Positions 26,261 to 34,153 of a stretch of 64,000 bases of DNA are shown here, piece after piece. The translations under genes and the position numbers were made by a program. Within the stretch, counting starts at the first letter, position 1. The number at the start of each line of letters is the position of its first letter. Source of the stretch: Polaribacter sp. SA4-12 (GTDB lineage: Bacteria > Bacteroidota > Bacteroidia > Flavobacteriales > Flavobacteriaceae); assembly GCF_002163675.1 (NCBI RefSeq), contig NZ_CP019334.1:630001-694000 (forward strand). Reading direction: 5' to 3'. Below the pieces are notes generated by a model. It saw only the letters and a program-made list of their open reading frames with translations. It was not told where the DNA came from and did not search any database.

Positions 26261-27468
26261 TGACACTCCAATATTTAAAAAAATACGCTCCGCTCCTACT
26301 TTTATTCGCTTTAATCGGCTGTAATAAAACAGATTGGGGAGAGAATTTTAAAGAGAAAAAGAAAACTCCGTTTGGTACTTATATTATTTATAATGAAGCA
26401 AAAGAGCTTTTTAAAGACAATCATGTTACTTTATTAAAACAAAATATTTACGATCATTTACTATTCAATTCAGTTATTGATAGCACAGAGCTTCAAAACT
26501 ACATTTGTATAAAACATAGTGGTTATAAGCATACTAATAATGGTGTTTCAGAGCTTTTAGACTTTGTATCTCAAGGGAATAACGTTTTTTTAGCTTTTAA
26601 TCATTTTAAAGATACTTTACAGTCTTCTTTAAAATTCACCACCAATAATTTAGATAAAAAGGTAAATTCTATTAGAGGTCTAAAGAAATTAAAAGGAACT
26701 TTCGAATTGAATAATAAACAATTTTCTAAAAGGGAATTTTCATTTGATAGAAACATCCGTAGAAACTACTTTTTAGAATACAATGAGAATAGTACTAGCG
26801 TTTTAGGAACCATGGAAATTGATGGAGAGAAAGTCCCCAATTTCATTAAAATACATCATGGTAAAGGTGCTTTCTACCTACATACACAACCAATTGCGTT
26901 TACCAATTACTATTTATTAAATGGTACTGAAGAATATGCCGCAAATGTATTATCCTATTTACCAAATAACGATATCATTTGGGATCCACACATAAAATCG
27001 AGTAAATATTCAGATGCAAAAGAAGATGATAATAATGTTTTTAAGTTTTTTCTAGAACATCAAACATTAACGTGGTTTTTATTGGTCTCACTTATTGGTT
27101 TATTATTGTTTATGCTTTTTAACGCCCGAAGAAAACAACGTCCGATTCCTATTATTGAGCCTTTTAAAAACTCAACAGTAGCATTTACACAAACCATTGC
27201 AAACTTGTATTTAAAAGAACAAGATCATAAGAATTTGGTTGATAAAAAAATCACTTATTTCTTAGAAAAAGTACGTGCTAAATTTTTATTAGACACCTCT
27301 AATTTAAATGCTGATTTTATAGAAAAATTAGCCGCTAAATCTGGAAACGAATTACAAAGAACAAAATATTTAGTTAATACAATCATTACTTTAAATAAAA
27401 GGTCAGAATGCTCTGAGGAAGAATTAGTTGTATTACATAAAATGATAGAAAATTTCTTAAATAACTAA
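26257..27468 (+). CDS. DUF4350-domain lipoprotein / membrane protein
   Basis: A 403-residue protein. The N-terminus has a lipobox-like LLLFALIGCNKTDWG. Residues ~35-240 form a DUF4350-type alpha/beta domain (TPFGTYIIYNEAKELFKDN, LLDFVSQGNNVFLAFNHF, IKIHHGKGAFYLHTQPIAF), and one helix lies near 275 (LTWFLLVSLIGLLLFMLFNA). The cytoplasmic end (RPIPIIEPFKNSTVAFTQTI) is characteristic of the protein encoded before MoxR in Bacteroidota. It overlaps the DUF4129 gene by four bases (ATGA) and ends three bases before the MoxR start. Confidence 0.8.
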   Translation: MMTLQYLKKYAPLLLLFALIGCNKTDWGENFKEKKKTPFGTYIIYNEAKELFKDNHVTLLKQNIYDHLLFNSVIDSTELQNYICIKHSGYKHTNNGVSELLDFVSQGNNVFLAFNHFKDTLQSSLKFTTNNLDKKVNSIRGLKKLKGTFELNNKQFSKREFSFDRNIRRNYFLEYNENSTSVLGTMEIDGEKVPNFIKIHHGKGAFYLHTQPIAFTNYYLLNGTEEYAANVLSYLPNNDIIWDPHIKSSKYSDAKEDDNNVFKFFLEHQTLTWFLLVSLIGLLLFMLFNARRKQRPIPIIEPFKNSTVAFTQTIANLYLKEQDHKNLVDKKITYFLEKVRAKFLLDTSNLNADFIEKLAAKSGNELQRTKYLVNTIITLNKRSECSEEELVVLHKMIENFLNN

Positions 27469-27471
27469 GAT

Positions 27472-28476
27472 ATGGAAACACCAAATAACGAGGAAGTACA
27501 AGAGAATTTAGAATTCGAAAATAGAATTGATTTATCTGAATTACAAGAGAGTGTTTTCAAGATAAAAAAGGAATTAAAAAAAGTCATTGTTGGTCAAAAA
27601 GATATGATGGATTTGTTAATCGTTTCCCTCCTTGCAGATGGTCATGTTTTAATTGAAGGTGTACCTGGAGTAGCAAAAACAATTACTGCTAAATTACTAG
27701 CAAGAACAATTGATGTTGGTTTTAGCAGAATTCAGTTTACACCAGATTTAATGCCTTCAGATATTTTAGGAACTTCTGTTTTTAATGTAAAAACCTCTGA
27801 TTTTGAGTTTAAAAAAGGTCCTATTTTTTCAAGCATGATTTTAATTGATGAAATTAATAGAGCACCTGCAAAAACACAAGCTGCTTTGTTTGAGGTTATG
27901 GAAGAAAAACAAATTACAATTGACGGACAAACCTTTAAAATGGATGAGCCTTTTGTAGTTTTAGCAACCCAAAACCCTATTGAACAAGAAGGAACCTATA
28001 GATTACCAGAAGCACAATTAGATCGTTTTTTATTCAAAATAAACGTAGCATACCCAAACGCTGATGAGGAATTAGAAATCCTTTTAAAAGAACAAGCCTT
28101 AGAAAACACAACAAAAGCAAGTAAAATAGAAACGGTTATTACTGGTGAGAAAATTGTTGAATTTAGAAATTTAGTCAATCAGATTAAAATTGAAGGAAAT
28201 TTACTAAAATACATTGCAAACATTGTAGTAAACACACGTTCTAACTCGTTTTTATATTTAGGCGCTTCACCAAGAGCAAGTATTGCTATTTTAGGCGCTT
28301 CTAAAGCTTTTGCAGCTATTGAAGGACGCGATTTTGTAACTCCAGAAGATATTAAAAGAGCTACAATTCCTGTTTTAGAACACAGAGTTATCGTAACACC
28401 AGAAAGAGAAATGGAAGGTTTAACTAGTAAACAGATAATAGTACAGATTATTGAAGCTGTGGAAATTCCTAGATAA
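27472..28476 (+). CDS. MoxR-family AAA ATPase
   Basis: A 334-residue AAA+ ATPase. Walker A is GVPGVAKT (63-70), Walker B ILIDEIN (123-129), sensor 1 is VLATQNPIEQEGTYRLPEAQ, followed by LDRFLFKI, and sensor 2 is in ASPRASIAIL. MoxR ATPases act as chaperones or activators of proteins with VWA or DUF58 domains, here presumably the DUF58 protein at 29865. In this genome the two genes are separated by a 1247 bp IS110 insertion 13 bases after the MoxR stop, so the downstream gene may depend on transcription through or from the element. Confidence 0.93.
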   Translation: METPNNEEVQENLEFENRIDLSELQESVFKIKKELKKVIVGQKDMMDLLIVSLLADGHVLIEGVPGVAKTITAKLLARTIDVGFSRIQFTPDLMPSDILGTSVFNVKTSDFEFKKGPIFSSMILIDEINRAPAKTQAALFEVMEEKQITIDGQTFKMDEPFVVLATQNPIEQEGTYRLPEAQLDRFLFKINVAYPNADEELEILLKEQALENTTKASKIETVITGEKIVEFRNLVNQIKIEGNLLKYIANIVVNTRSNSFLYLGASPRASIAILGASKAFAAIEGRDFVTPEDIKRATIPVLEHRVIVTPEREMEGLTSKQIIVQIIEAVEIPR

Positions 28477-28549
28477 ACATTCACGTCATCCTATGTTTGT
28501 AAAAATAAGGATCTGTTTTTAAAAAGCTTAAATTAGATTTAATATTTAA

Positions 28550-28705
28550 CAAGAAAAGTAAGGGTAAAGGAAAAGATTATAGTCCGTCATTTGTCATTAA
28601 AGACCGTTCGCAATGCTAATCACTTTACCCCTTACTACATAAACTTGAACAGATCATTAGACCATCAAGTCTGTATTTAGGATTGATAAGTAAATGTAGT
28701 AATTT
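28550..28705 (+). ncRNA. Predicted IS110 bridge RNA (copy 1)
   Basis: Two stem-loops can be drawn. Loop 1: AAGGGTAAAG (28560-28569) pairs with CTTTACCCC (28623-28631), and GATTA with TAATC. The loop shows TTTGTCATT (28590-28598) and CGCAATG (28609-28615), which read the left half and the complement of the right half of target TTGTCATTGCG. Loop 2: TTACTACAT (28632-28640) pairs with ATGTAGTAA (28694-28702). It shows ACAGATCAT (28649-28657), identical to the element's right end, an AGAC/GTCT hairpin, and AGGAT (28679-28683), complementary to its left end ATCCT. This is the target-loop plus donor-loop layout known for IS110 bridge RNAs. Transcript ends are estimates. Confidence 0.8.
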
Positions 28706-28724
28706 TTCTATAAAAACATTTGAT

Positions 28725-29696
28725 ATGAGTAAAATTATAGGAATTGATATTAGTAAGCAAACCTTTGATGTTTCTTATTTAGAAAAAGATAAATGGATTC
28801 ACAAAATTTTTAAGAATCAAAATACAGGTTTTGAGCAATTTATTAAATTGATTAGTGCATCAGACTGGATTGTAATGGAGGCTAGTGGTCCTTATTATGT
28901 TCAGTTAGCAACTTTTTTACATGCATCTAGTTTTAATGTATGTGTATTAAATCCTTTGATAATTAGAAGATATAGTCAAACAAGATTATATAGAGCAAAA
29001 ACAGATAAAAAAGACGCAAAGACAATTGCCGAATATGGTGCTCAATATGAGTTAAAAAGATGGTGTCCAGAGAGTAAACCTAGTATAGAAATTAAACAAC
29101 TTTACACAGCTTTAGAATTACTAAAAAAACAAAAACATCAAACAAAAAGACAATTAGAATCCTTTGAAGCAACAGGTTTGTTGAGTTCGGATCTTAGAAA
29201 AGAATTAAAACAAGTACTAATATTATTAATAAGACGTATTGATAAGTTTGAAAAAAAGATAGAGCAAATAGGAAGATTAGCTTATAAAGACACGGTTGAA
29301 AGAATAAAAACGATACCAGGAATCGGGCTAAAAACGGCTATTATGATGAGTGTTATTACAGATAATTTCACAAAATTTGATAACTATAAACAACTGACAG
29401 CTTTTGTAGGATTTAGTCCAAGGCTATATCAATCAGGAACAAGTGTAAAAGGTAAAGGACATATTTGTAAAATGGGCAAACCTCAAATTAGAAAACTTTT
29501 GTATTTATGTAGTTGGTCTGCAAAAAGAGTAAATAAAAATTGTATCGAAATGTATGAACGACTTAAAGAAAAAGGAAAACCCGAGAGAGTAATTAAAATT
29601 GCAATAGCTAATAAATTAATAAAGCAAATTTTTTCTATTGCGACTAACAAACAAATTTACAATGAAAATCATCAAAACTTATATTTTCTGAAATAA
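28725..29696 (+). CDS. IS110-family transposase, copy 1
   Basis: A 323-residue DEDD/serine recombinase. The RuvC-like domain has D8 (IIGIDIS), E52 (VMEASG), D94 and D97 (AKTDKKDAKT). The C-terminal Tnp domain has TIPGIGLKTAIMM (helix-hairpin-helix-like), FVGFSPRLYQSGTSVKGKG with the probable nucleophile Ser near 240, and CKMGKPQIRKLLYLC. I start it at the ATG at 28725, because the in-frame TTG at 28683 lies inside the bridge-RNA donor loop. With the upstream RNA it should join the circular element junction to a guide-specified target without loss of bases. The protein sequence is identical in all three copies, so activity is recent. Confidence 0.95.
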   Translation: MSKIIGIDISKQTFDVSYLEKDKWIHKIFKNQNTGFEQFIKLISASDWIVMEASGPYYVQLATFLHASSFNVCVLNPLIIRRYSQTRLYRAKTDKKDAKTIAEYGAQYELKRWCPESKPSIEIKQLYTALELLKKQKHQTKRQLESFEATGLLSSDLRKELKQVLILLIRRIDKFEKKIEQIGRLAYKDTVERIKTIPGIGLKTAIMMSVITDNFTKFDNYKQLTAFVGFSPRLYQSGTSVKGKGHICKMGKPQIRKLLYLCSWSAKRVNKNCIEMYERLKEKGKPERVIKIAIANKLIKQIFSIATNKQIYNENHQNLYFLK

Positions 29697-29736
29697 AAGA
29701 AATTTTAACAATAAATAATAGTTTTTTAACACAGAT

Positions 29737-29812
29737 CATTGCGAGGAACGAAGCAATCTGTTCATTGTCTAGTTCTAGTAAAGTAGAGATTGCTTCGTAC
29801 CTCGCAATGACA
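29737..29812. repeat. Hairpin repeat unit, interrupted by IS110 copy 1
   Basis: CATTGCGAGGAACGAAGC ... GAGATTGCTTCG, TACCTCGCAATGACA. Together with CGTCAT left of the element (28484-28489) it rebuilds one ~82 bp hairpin unit. Both arms here are of the TTGCGAGG type. Confidence 0.8.
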
Positions 29813-29864
29813 AAAAGAAACGAGTACAATTACACGATTAAACAAATAAACAATTACACATTTT

Positions 29865-31199
29865 TTGAAACATTTATACAACACTTTATTCTTAAACAAC
29901 CGGTTTTTCTACTTTTTAGGAGGAATCGCACTCCTTTTTGTCGTTGGTTTCTTTATTCCCTTCTTTTTTGAGGTTTCTAAAGTGTTGCTTTTCATTTTAG
30001 CTGTTTTAGTTTTGGTTGATATTTTTATTTTATACAATACTAAAGATGCAATAACCATAAATCGTCATTTACCAGAAAGGTTGTCAAATGGAGATGTGAA
30101 TAAAATCTCCATGCAATTAAAGAATCTATACGGATTTCCTGCACATCTTTCTATTATTGAAGAGATTCCATATCAATTTCAAAAAAGAGACTTCATTTTT
30201 AAGTTGATTTTATCCAACAAGGAAGAAAAAACAATTCATTACGACTTAACTCCTACAGAAAGAGGTGTTTATTTATTTGGGAACATCAATGTATTTTCAA
30301 GCTCACCACTACAACTAGCAACTAAAAAGTACGTTTTAGGAAAACAAAAAGAACTTAAATGTTATCCTTCATTTTTAAAATTAAGAGAATTCGATTTTAG
30401 AGCATTTAACAATGACGCTATTTCTTACGGAACAAAAAAGGTGAGAAGAATTGGTCACTCTTTAGAGTTTGAACAAATTAAAGAATATGTTTCTGGAGAT
30501 GATATTCGTTCTCTAAATTGGAAAGCTACTGCAAAGAGAAATCAGTTAATGATCAATCAATATGTAGAAGAAAAATCGCAACCCGTTTATTCAATTATCG
30601 ATAAAGGACGCGCGATGCAAATGCACTTCAATAATTTAAGCTTATTAGATTATGCAATCAATGCAACGCTAGCAATTAGCAATGTGATCCTAAGAAAACA
30701 AGACAAAGCAGGAATGCTATCTTTTTCAACAAAGTTGGAAGACTGGGTAGTTGCAGAAAAAAGAAACTCTCAAATGAGTTTAATTTCTGAAGCATTGCAT
30801 AATATAAAAACAGATTTTTCAGAATCTGATTTCAGTACTTTATACGCAGTTGTTAAAAGAAAAATAACACATAGAAGTTTATTAATTTTATACACAAACT
30901 TCGAAACTATGGATGGTTTAAAAAGACAACTCCCTTATTTGAGAGCGTTGGCTAAAAACCATTTAGTGCTAATTGTATTTTTCGAAAATACAGAACTAGA
31001 CACATTGATAACTTCCAAAAAAGAAGATGTTTTAGGTGTTTATGACAGTATTATTGCTGAAAAATTTATGTACGAAAAGAAAAGTATTGTAAAAGAGTTA
31101 AAAAAATACGGAATTCAGTCTGTTTTAACCAAACCAGAAAACTTAACAGGAGATACAATTAACAAGTATTTAGAATTAAAATCGAGAGGTCTTTTTTAA
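29865..31199 (+). CDS. DUF58-domain protein of the MoxR cluster
   Basis: A 444-residue membrane-anchored protein. Two N-terminal helices (~15-32 and ~37-53) precede a beta-rich extracytoplasmic part and the DUF58 core: VRRIGHSLEFEQIKEYVSGD, DIRSLNWKATAKRNQLMINQ, then a VWA-like fold (VYSIIDKGRAMQMHFN, DYAINATLAISNVIL). The start is a TTG at 29865 giving MKHLYNTLFLNNRFFYFLGG; no ATG fits, and this N-terminus is normal for flavobacterial members. It presumably works with the MoxR ATPase upstream. An IS110 element and a hairpin repeat now lie between them, so its expression may be altered. Confidence 0.85.
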   Translation: MKHLYNTLFLNNRFFYFLGGIALLFVVGFFIPFFFEVSKVLLFILAVLVLVDIFILYNTKDAITINRHLPERLSNGDVNKISMQLKNLYGFPAHLSIIEEIPYQFQKRDFIFKLILSNKEEKTIHYDLTPTERGVYLFGNINVFSSSPLQLATKKYVLGKQKELKCYPSFLKLREFDFRAFNNDAISYGTKKVRRIGHSLEFEQIKEYVSGDDIRSLNWKATAKRNQLMINQYVEEKSQPVYSIIDKGRAMQMHFNNLSLLDYAINATLAISNVILRKQDKAGMLSFSTKLEDWVVAEKRNSQMSLISEALHNIKTDFSESDFSTLYAVVKRKITHRSLLILYTNFETMDGLKRQLPYLRALAKNHLVLIVFFENTELDTLITSKKEDVLGVYDSIIAEKFMYEKKSIVKELKKYGIQSVLTKPENLTGDTINKYLELKSRGLF

Positions 31200-31243
31200 A
31201 GAATACCTTACATTTACTTCTACAATAATAAACTTTAAAAAAA

Positions 31244-31648
31244 ATGAATTGGTATTTAAAAGTATTAAAACAGTACGCAGATTTTTCTGGAAGAGCTAGA
31301 CGTCAAGAATATTGGATGTTTACCCTATTCCATGTTATCATAATTTTCATCTTAGCTTTTGCATCAGCACTTTTTGCCTCTAGTGAAGATCCAGGTTATT
31401 CTGTTTTCATTATTTTAGGTATTTATATACTGGCAACATTTTTACCTTTTTTAGCATTATCAGTAAGACGTTTACATGACGTAGGTAAAAGCGGATGGTT
31501 CTACTTAATTAACTTCGTACCCTATATTGGTGGATTTATTTTATTAATATTTGCATGTATGGATGGTGAAAATAAACCCAATAAATGGGGCGAAAACCCT
31601 AAGGGAACAGGAAATGATATTGCTATCAACCAGATCGGTAGAGAATAA
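31244..31648 (+). CDS. DUF805 membrane protein
   Basis: A 134-residue protein with four hydrophobic segments. It has the DUF805 signature: YADFSGRARRQEYWMFTLFH near the N-terminus, LSVRRLHDVGKSGWFYLINF in the middle, and CMDGENKPNKWGENPKG at the end. Members are small inner-membrane proteins of unknown function. It lies 44 bases downstream of the DUF58 gene on the same strand and is followed by a clear terminator, so it is the likely last gene of the cluster. Confidence 0.9.
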   Translation: MNWYLKVLKQYADFSGRARRQEYWMFTLFHVIIIFILAFASALFASSEDPGYSVFIILGIYILATFLPFLALSVRRLHDVGKSGWFYLINFVPYIGGFILLIFACMDGENKPNKWGENPKGTGNDIAINQIGRE

Positions 31649-31671
31649 ACAATACAATATCAAAATAACAT

Positions 31672-31702
31672 AAAAGGTTGCAAATTTTGTAGCCTTTTTT
31701 TA
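31672..31702 (+). terminator. Rho-independent terminator after the DUF805 gene
   Basis: AAAAGGTTGCAA and TTGTAGCCTTTT form a stem with two mismatches, followed by a T-run (31695-31701). It closes the MoxR/DUF58/DUF805 cluster. Confidence 0.7.
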
Positions 31703-31749
31703 TGCGTTATAAAACCTAAAACCAAATCAATAAAAACTACTTTTGCCAA

Positions 31750-32946
31750 ATGCAAATTAGAAAAAAATCTGAAACAGAATTTATCATCGTAATGGCGTCG
31801 TTAATGTCTTTAGTGGCATTATCTATAGATGCGCTATTACCTGCATTAAAAGATATTGGTTTATCAGTCGGAATTACAGATCCTAAAGACAACCAACTGC
31901 TTATAACTATGATTTTTCTAGGTTTAGGTTTTGGACAATTAATTTCTGGTCCATTATCTGATAGTTTTGGAAGAAAACCAATAATTTATGTTGGTTTTAT
32001 TGTTTTTGCTCTTGCTAGTTTGGTTTGTGTTTTTTCAACAAGTATAGAAATGATGGTTATTGGACGAATCTTACAAGGAGTTGGTTTGTCTGCTCCCAGA
32101 ACCATAAGTATTGCAATGGTTAGAGACCGTTTTAGCGGAAATCACATGGCTAAAGTAATGTCCTTCGTTGTTGTAATTTTTCTTCTTGTCCCTGTTGTTG
32201 CTCCTGCTATTGGTAAAGTAATGCTTAATTTATATGGATGGAGATTCATTTTTTACAGTCAACTTATATTTGGGTTTTTCGTAATGATTTGGGTTTGGAA
32301 ACGCCAACCAGAAACATTAAAAAAAGCAGATAGAAAAAAAATTACATCTTCACTCTTTATAGACGGAATAAAAGAATTCGCTAAACATAAATACGCTGTT
32401 GTTTTTACCATATTTTCTGGTTTTATAACTGGTTCTTTTATGGTGTACTTAAGTGCTAGTCAGCAAATCTTTCAAGTACAATACAATTTGGTTGAAGAGT
32501 TTCCATATATTTTTGCAGGTTTAGCAATTGGTATTGGTTTGGCAACCTTTTTAAACGGAACATTTGTAATGAAATTAGGAATGTTTAAACTCGTTTCTAT
32601 CTTTACTGTAATGTTCACCATAATTCCGATTGTATATATAATTTTATATTATGGAGAACCAAATCCAAGCAGTACAATTCTAATAGGATTCTTCGTTTTA
32701 GAATTTTTCGCTTTAGGGTTTTTATTCGGGAATACAAGAGCATTAGCAATGGAACCAATTGGTCATATTGCAGGTATTGGAGCAGCAATTAACGGTTTTG
32801 TTTCTACAATTATGGCTGTACCAATCGCAACATATATTGGTAGTTTTTTAGACAAAACAGCTTTACCGCTATTTATTGGTTTTTTTGTTTGTGGAGTTAT
32901 AGCAATTTTATTAATTCAGTATTTAAAATTTTCTGATAAAAAATGA
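31750..32946 (+). CDS. MFS multidrug exporter, Bcr/CflA type
   Basis: A 398-residue, twelve-helix transporter that should export drugs by proton antiport. SLMSLVALSIDALLPALKDI (helix 1 with the conserved D of motif D), SGPLSDSFGRKPIIYVG (motif A, with GPLSDSFGRKP) and GRILQGVGLSAPRTISIAMV (motif B region) are typical of the Bcr/CflA drug-H+ antiporter subgroup. The ATG at 31750 follows TACTTTTG at 31738-31745, a -7 promoter-like box only 4 bases upstream. The stop overlaps the pseudouridine synthase start by four bases. Confidence 0.88.
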   Translation: MQIRKKSETEFIIVMASLMSLVALSIDALLPALKDIGLSVGITDPKDNQLLITMIFLGLGFGQLISGPLSDSFGRKPIIYVGFIVFALASLVCVFSTSIEMMVIGRILQGVGLSAPRTISIAMVRDRFSGNHMAKVMSFVVVIFLLVPVVAPAIGKVMLNLYGWRFIFYSQLIFGFFVMIWVWKRQPETLKKADRKKITSSLFIDGIKEFAKHKYAVVFTIFSGFITGSFMVYLSASQQIFQVQYNLVEEFPYIFAGLAIGIGLATFLNGTFVMKLGMFKLVSIFTVMFTIIPIVYIILYYGEPNPSSTILIGFFVLEFFALGFLFGNTRALAMEPIGHIAGIGAAINGFVSTIMAVPIATYIGSFLDKTALPLFIGFFVCGVIAILLIQYLKFSDKK

Positions 32947-33647
32947 GTTTAGAAGTTATTTTTGAAGACGAATACATTCTGTGTGTTCATAAACCAAATA
33001 ATATGTTAGTACATCATGCAAAACATTCTAGAAATGTTGCAGATGAAACTTCATTATTACAATTAATAATTGAAGAAACAGGCTTAAAAGTGTATCCTAT
33101 TCATCGGTTAGATAGAAAAACATCTGGAATCATATTACTCGCTAAAGAAACTGAACACGTTTCTAAATTTCAAGATTTGTTTACTGCTGATGAAATTCAG
33201 AAAACATATTATGGCGTTGTTCGTGGGTTTTCTCCCGAAACAAAAGTAATTGACTCTCCTGTAAAAGGAAGAGATGCAAATGTGCACAAAGAAGCTTTAA
33301 CACACTTAAAAACATTAGAACAAGTTTTACTAGAAATTCCTGTAAAGCCTTATGATTCTTCTCGTTATAGTCTGGTTGAATTATCGCCTAAAACAGGAAG
33401 AATGCACCAATTACGTGTCCATTCTAATAAAATTAGTCACCCTTTAATTGGTGATGCTAAATATGGTGATAAAAATCACGATATGATGTTTGATGAAAAA
33501 TTTGGTTGGAAAAATATGTTTTTACATGCTGGGAAGTTAGAATTTAAACATCCTTTTACTTCTGAAGAACTGACTTTAAAAGCTCCTTTTCCAACAGATT
33601 GGATTGCTTTGTTTGAAGAGTTTAAATGGGGAAATCCATTAGATTAA
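32943..33647 (+). CDS. RluA/TruC-type pseudouridine synthase
   Basis: A 234-residue RNA modification enzyme that isomerises uridine in tRNA or rRNA. It has no S4 domain. The N-terminal EDEYILCVHKPNNMLVHHAK leads to the catalytic motif YPIHRLDRKTSGIILLAKET, with the Asp of HRLDR (about residue 58) as nucleophile. GRMHQLRVHSNKISHPLIGD and KYGDKNH complete the family pattern. Length and lack of S4 suggest the TruC (tRNA U65) branch, but the exact target cannot be read. Translation is coupled to the exporter upstream through a four-base overlap (ATGA). Confidence 0.88.
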   Translation: MSLEVIFEDEYILCVHKPNNMLVHHAKHSRNVADETSLLQLIIEETGLKVYPIHRLDRKTSGIILLAKETEHVSKFQDLFTADEIQKTYYGVVRGFSPETKVIDSPVKGRDANVHKEALTHLKTLEQVLLEIPVKPYDSSRYSLVELSPKTGRMHQLRVHSNKISHPLIGDAKYGDKNHDMMFDEKFGWKNMFLHAGKLEFKHPFTSEELTLKAPFPTDWIALFEEFKWGNPLD

Positions 33648-33694
33648 ATCAACTTTTATAGAAATACGTTCTTCCAAGTGATTTAAAAAAAAGC

Positions 33695-33776
33695 GTCATT
33701 ACGAGTAACAACGAAGTAATCTCTTTCAAATAATGAGATTGCCACAGTTTACACAAAAGTAAACTTCGCAATGACA
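33695..33776. repeat. Isolated hairpin repeat unit
   Basis: GTCATTACGAGTAACAACG, AAGTAATCTC ... TAATGAGATTGCC ... AACTTCGCAATGACAG: a single, slightly decayed copy of the hairpin family, between two convergent genes. Confidence 0.7.
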
Positions 33777-33850
33777 GTAAAAAAATACAAGCCTTCGCAG
33801 AAATGACAACTTACTTGTAAACAAAAATTCGTTGGTACAACAAAAAATCA

Positions 33851-33950
33851 ACAAACAAGGTTAGCCCTGATTGAACGGTTTGTTTGAGCTCTTTTTTATT
33901 CCTTTTTAGGATAAAAAAAGCGAGTAGTGAAAGCAGGAAATAGCTTCAGA
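33851..33950. ncRNA. Candidate structured RNA motif, copy 1
   Basis: Shared blocks with 48291-48380 are CAAACAAG, TAGCCC-x-GATTGAA-x-CGG, an inner A/T-rich stem, GTGAAAGC-x-GG and AAATAGCTTCA-x-ATAA. CCTG (33966-100, i.e. 33866-33869) pairs with CAGG (33934-33937); in the other copy the same positions are CCAG and CTGG, a compensatory change. Inner stem CTCTTTTTTAT / ATAAAAAAAGCGAG. It lies in the 3' region of the minus-strand CPXCG/oxidoreductase unit, so it may act as a 3' UTR element or terminator. Strand is undecided. Confidence 0.55.
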
Positions 33951-33967
33951 TAATTAAAAACAAACAA

Positions 33968-34153
33968 CTATTGTTCAATTGATTGAACGTTGAAACTAAT
34001 CAATTCTCCTTCATCAAAAACAGGTGTAATTTCTATAGGATTACAGCAAACCTCACAATCTTCTATATAGGTTTGCTGATAAACACTTTTATCTAAAATC
34101 ATTGAGATTTCTGACCAACAATGTGGACATTGAAAAAAGTGCTCCAACTCCAT
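33968..34153 (-). CDS. CPXCG-type cysteine-rich protein
   Basis: A 61-residue zinc-ribbon-like protein of the Cys_rich_CPXG family (PF14255). FQCPHCWSEISM near the N-terminus and DCEVCCNPIEITPVFDEG in the middle supply two CxxC pairs for one metal. Family function is unknown. Its ATG overlaps the stop of the oxidoreductase gene (TAATG), so it is translationally coupled to it. In this copy the first motif is CPHCW rather than CPxCG/CPYCG. Confidence 0.85.
   Translation of the reverse strand: MELEHFFQCPHCWSEISMILDKSVYQQTYIEDCEVCCNPIEITPVFDEGELISFNVQSIEQ

Larger units (their letters stand above)
28490..29736 (+). mobile_element. IS110-family element, copy 1 (1247 bp)
   Basis: The ends are defined by comparing three copies. 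The left end is CCTATGTTTG after a flanking CAT (28487-28489), and the right end is AACACAGAT before CAT (29737-29739). There are no terminal inverted repeats, as usual for the family, and only the shared CAT (or TCAT) is found on both sides. It is inserted in the left arm of a hairpin repeat (CGTCAT / CATTGCGAGG), between MoxR and DUF58 genes. It contains a ~230-base non-coding left end that holds the bridge-RNA-like structure, one transposase gene and a 40-base right tail. Confidence 0.93.

Noticed and set aside
28683..28724. TTG start 14 codons upstream of the IS110 transposase ATG
   Set aside because: It lies in the 3' side of the predicted donor loop of the bridge RNA, and the added residues are not family-like.
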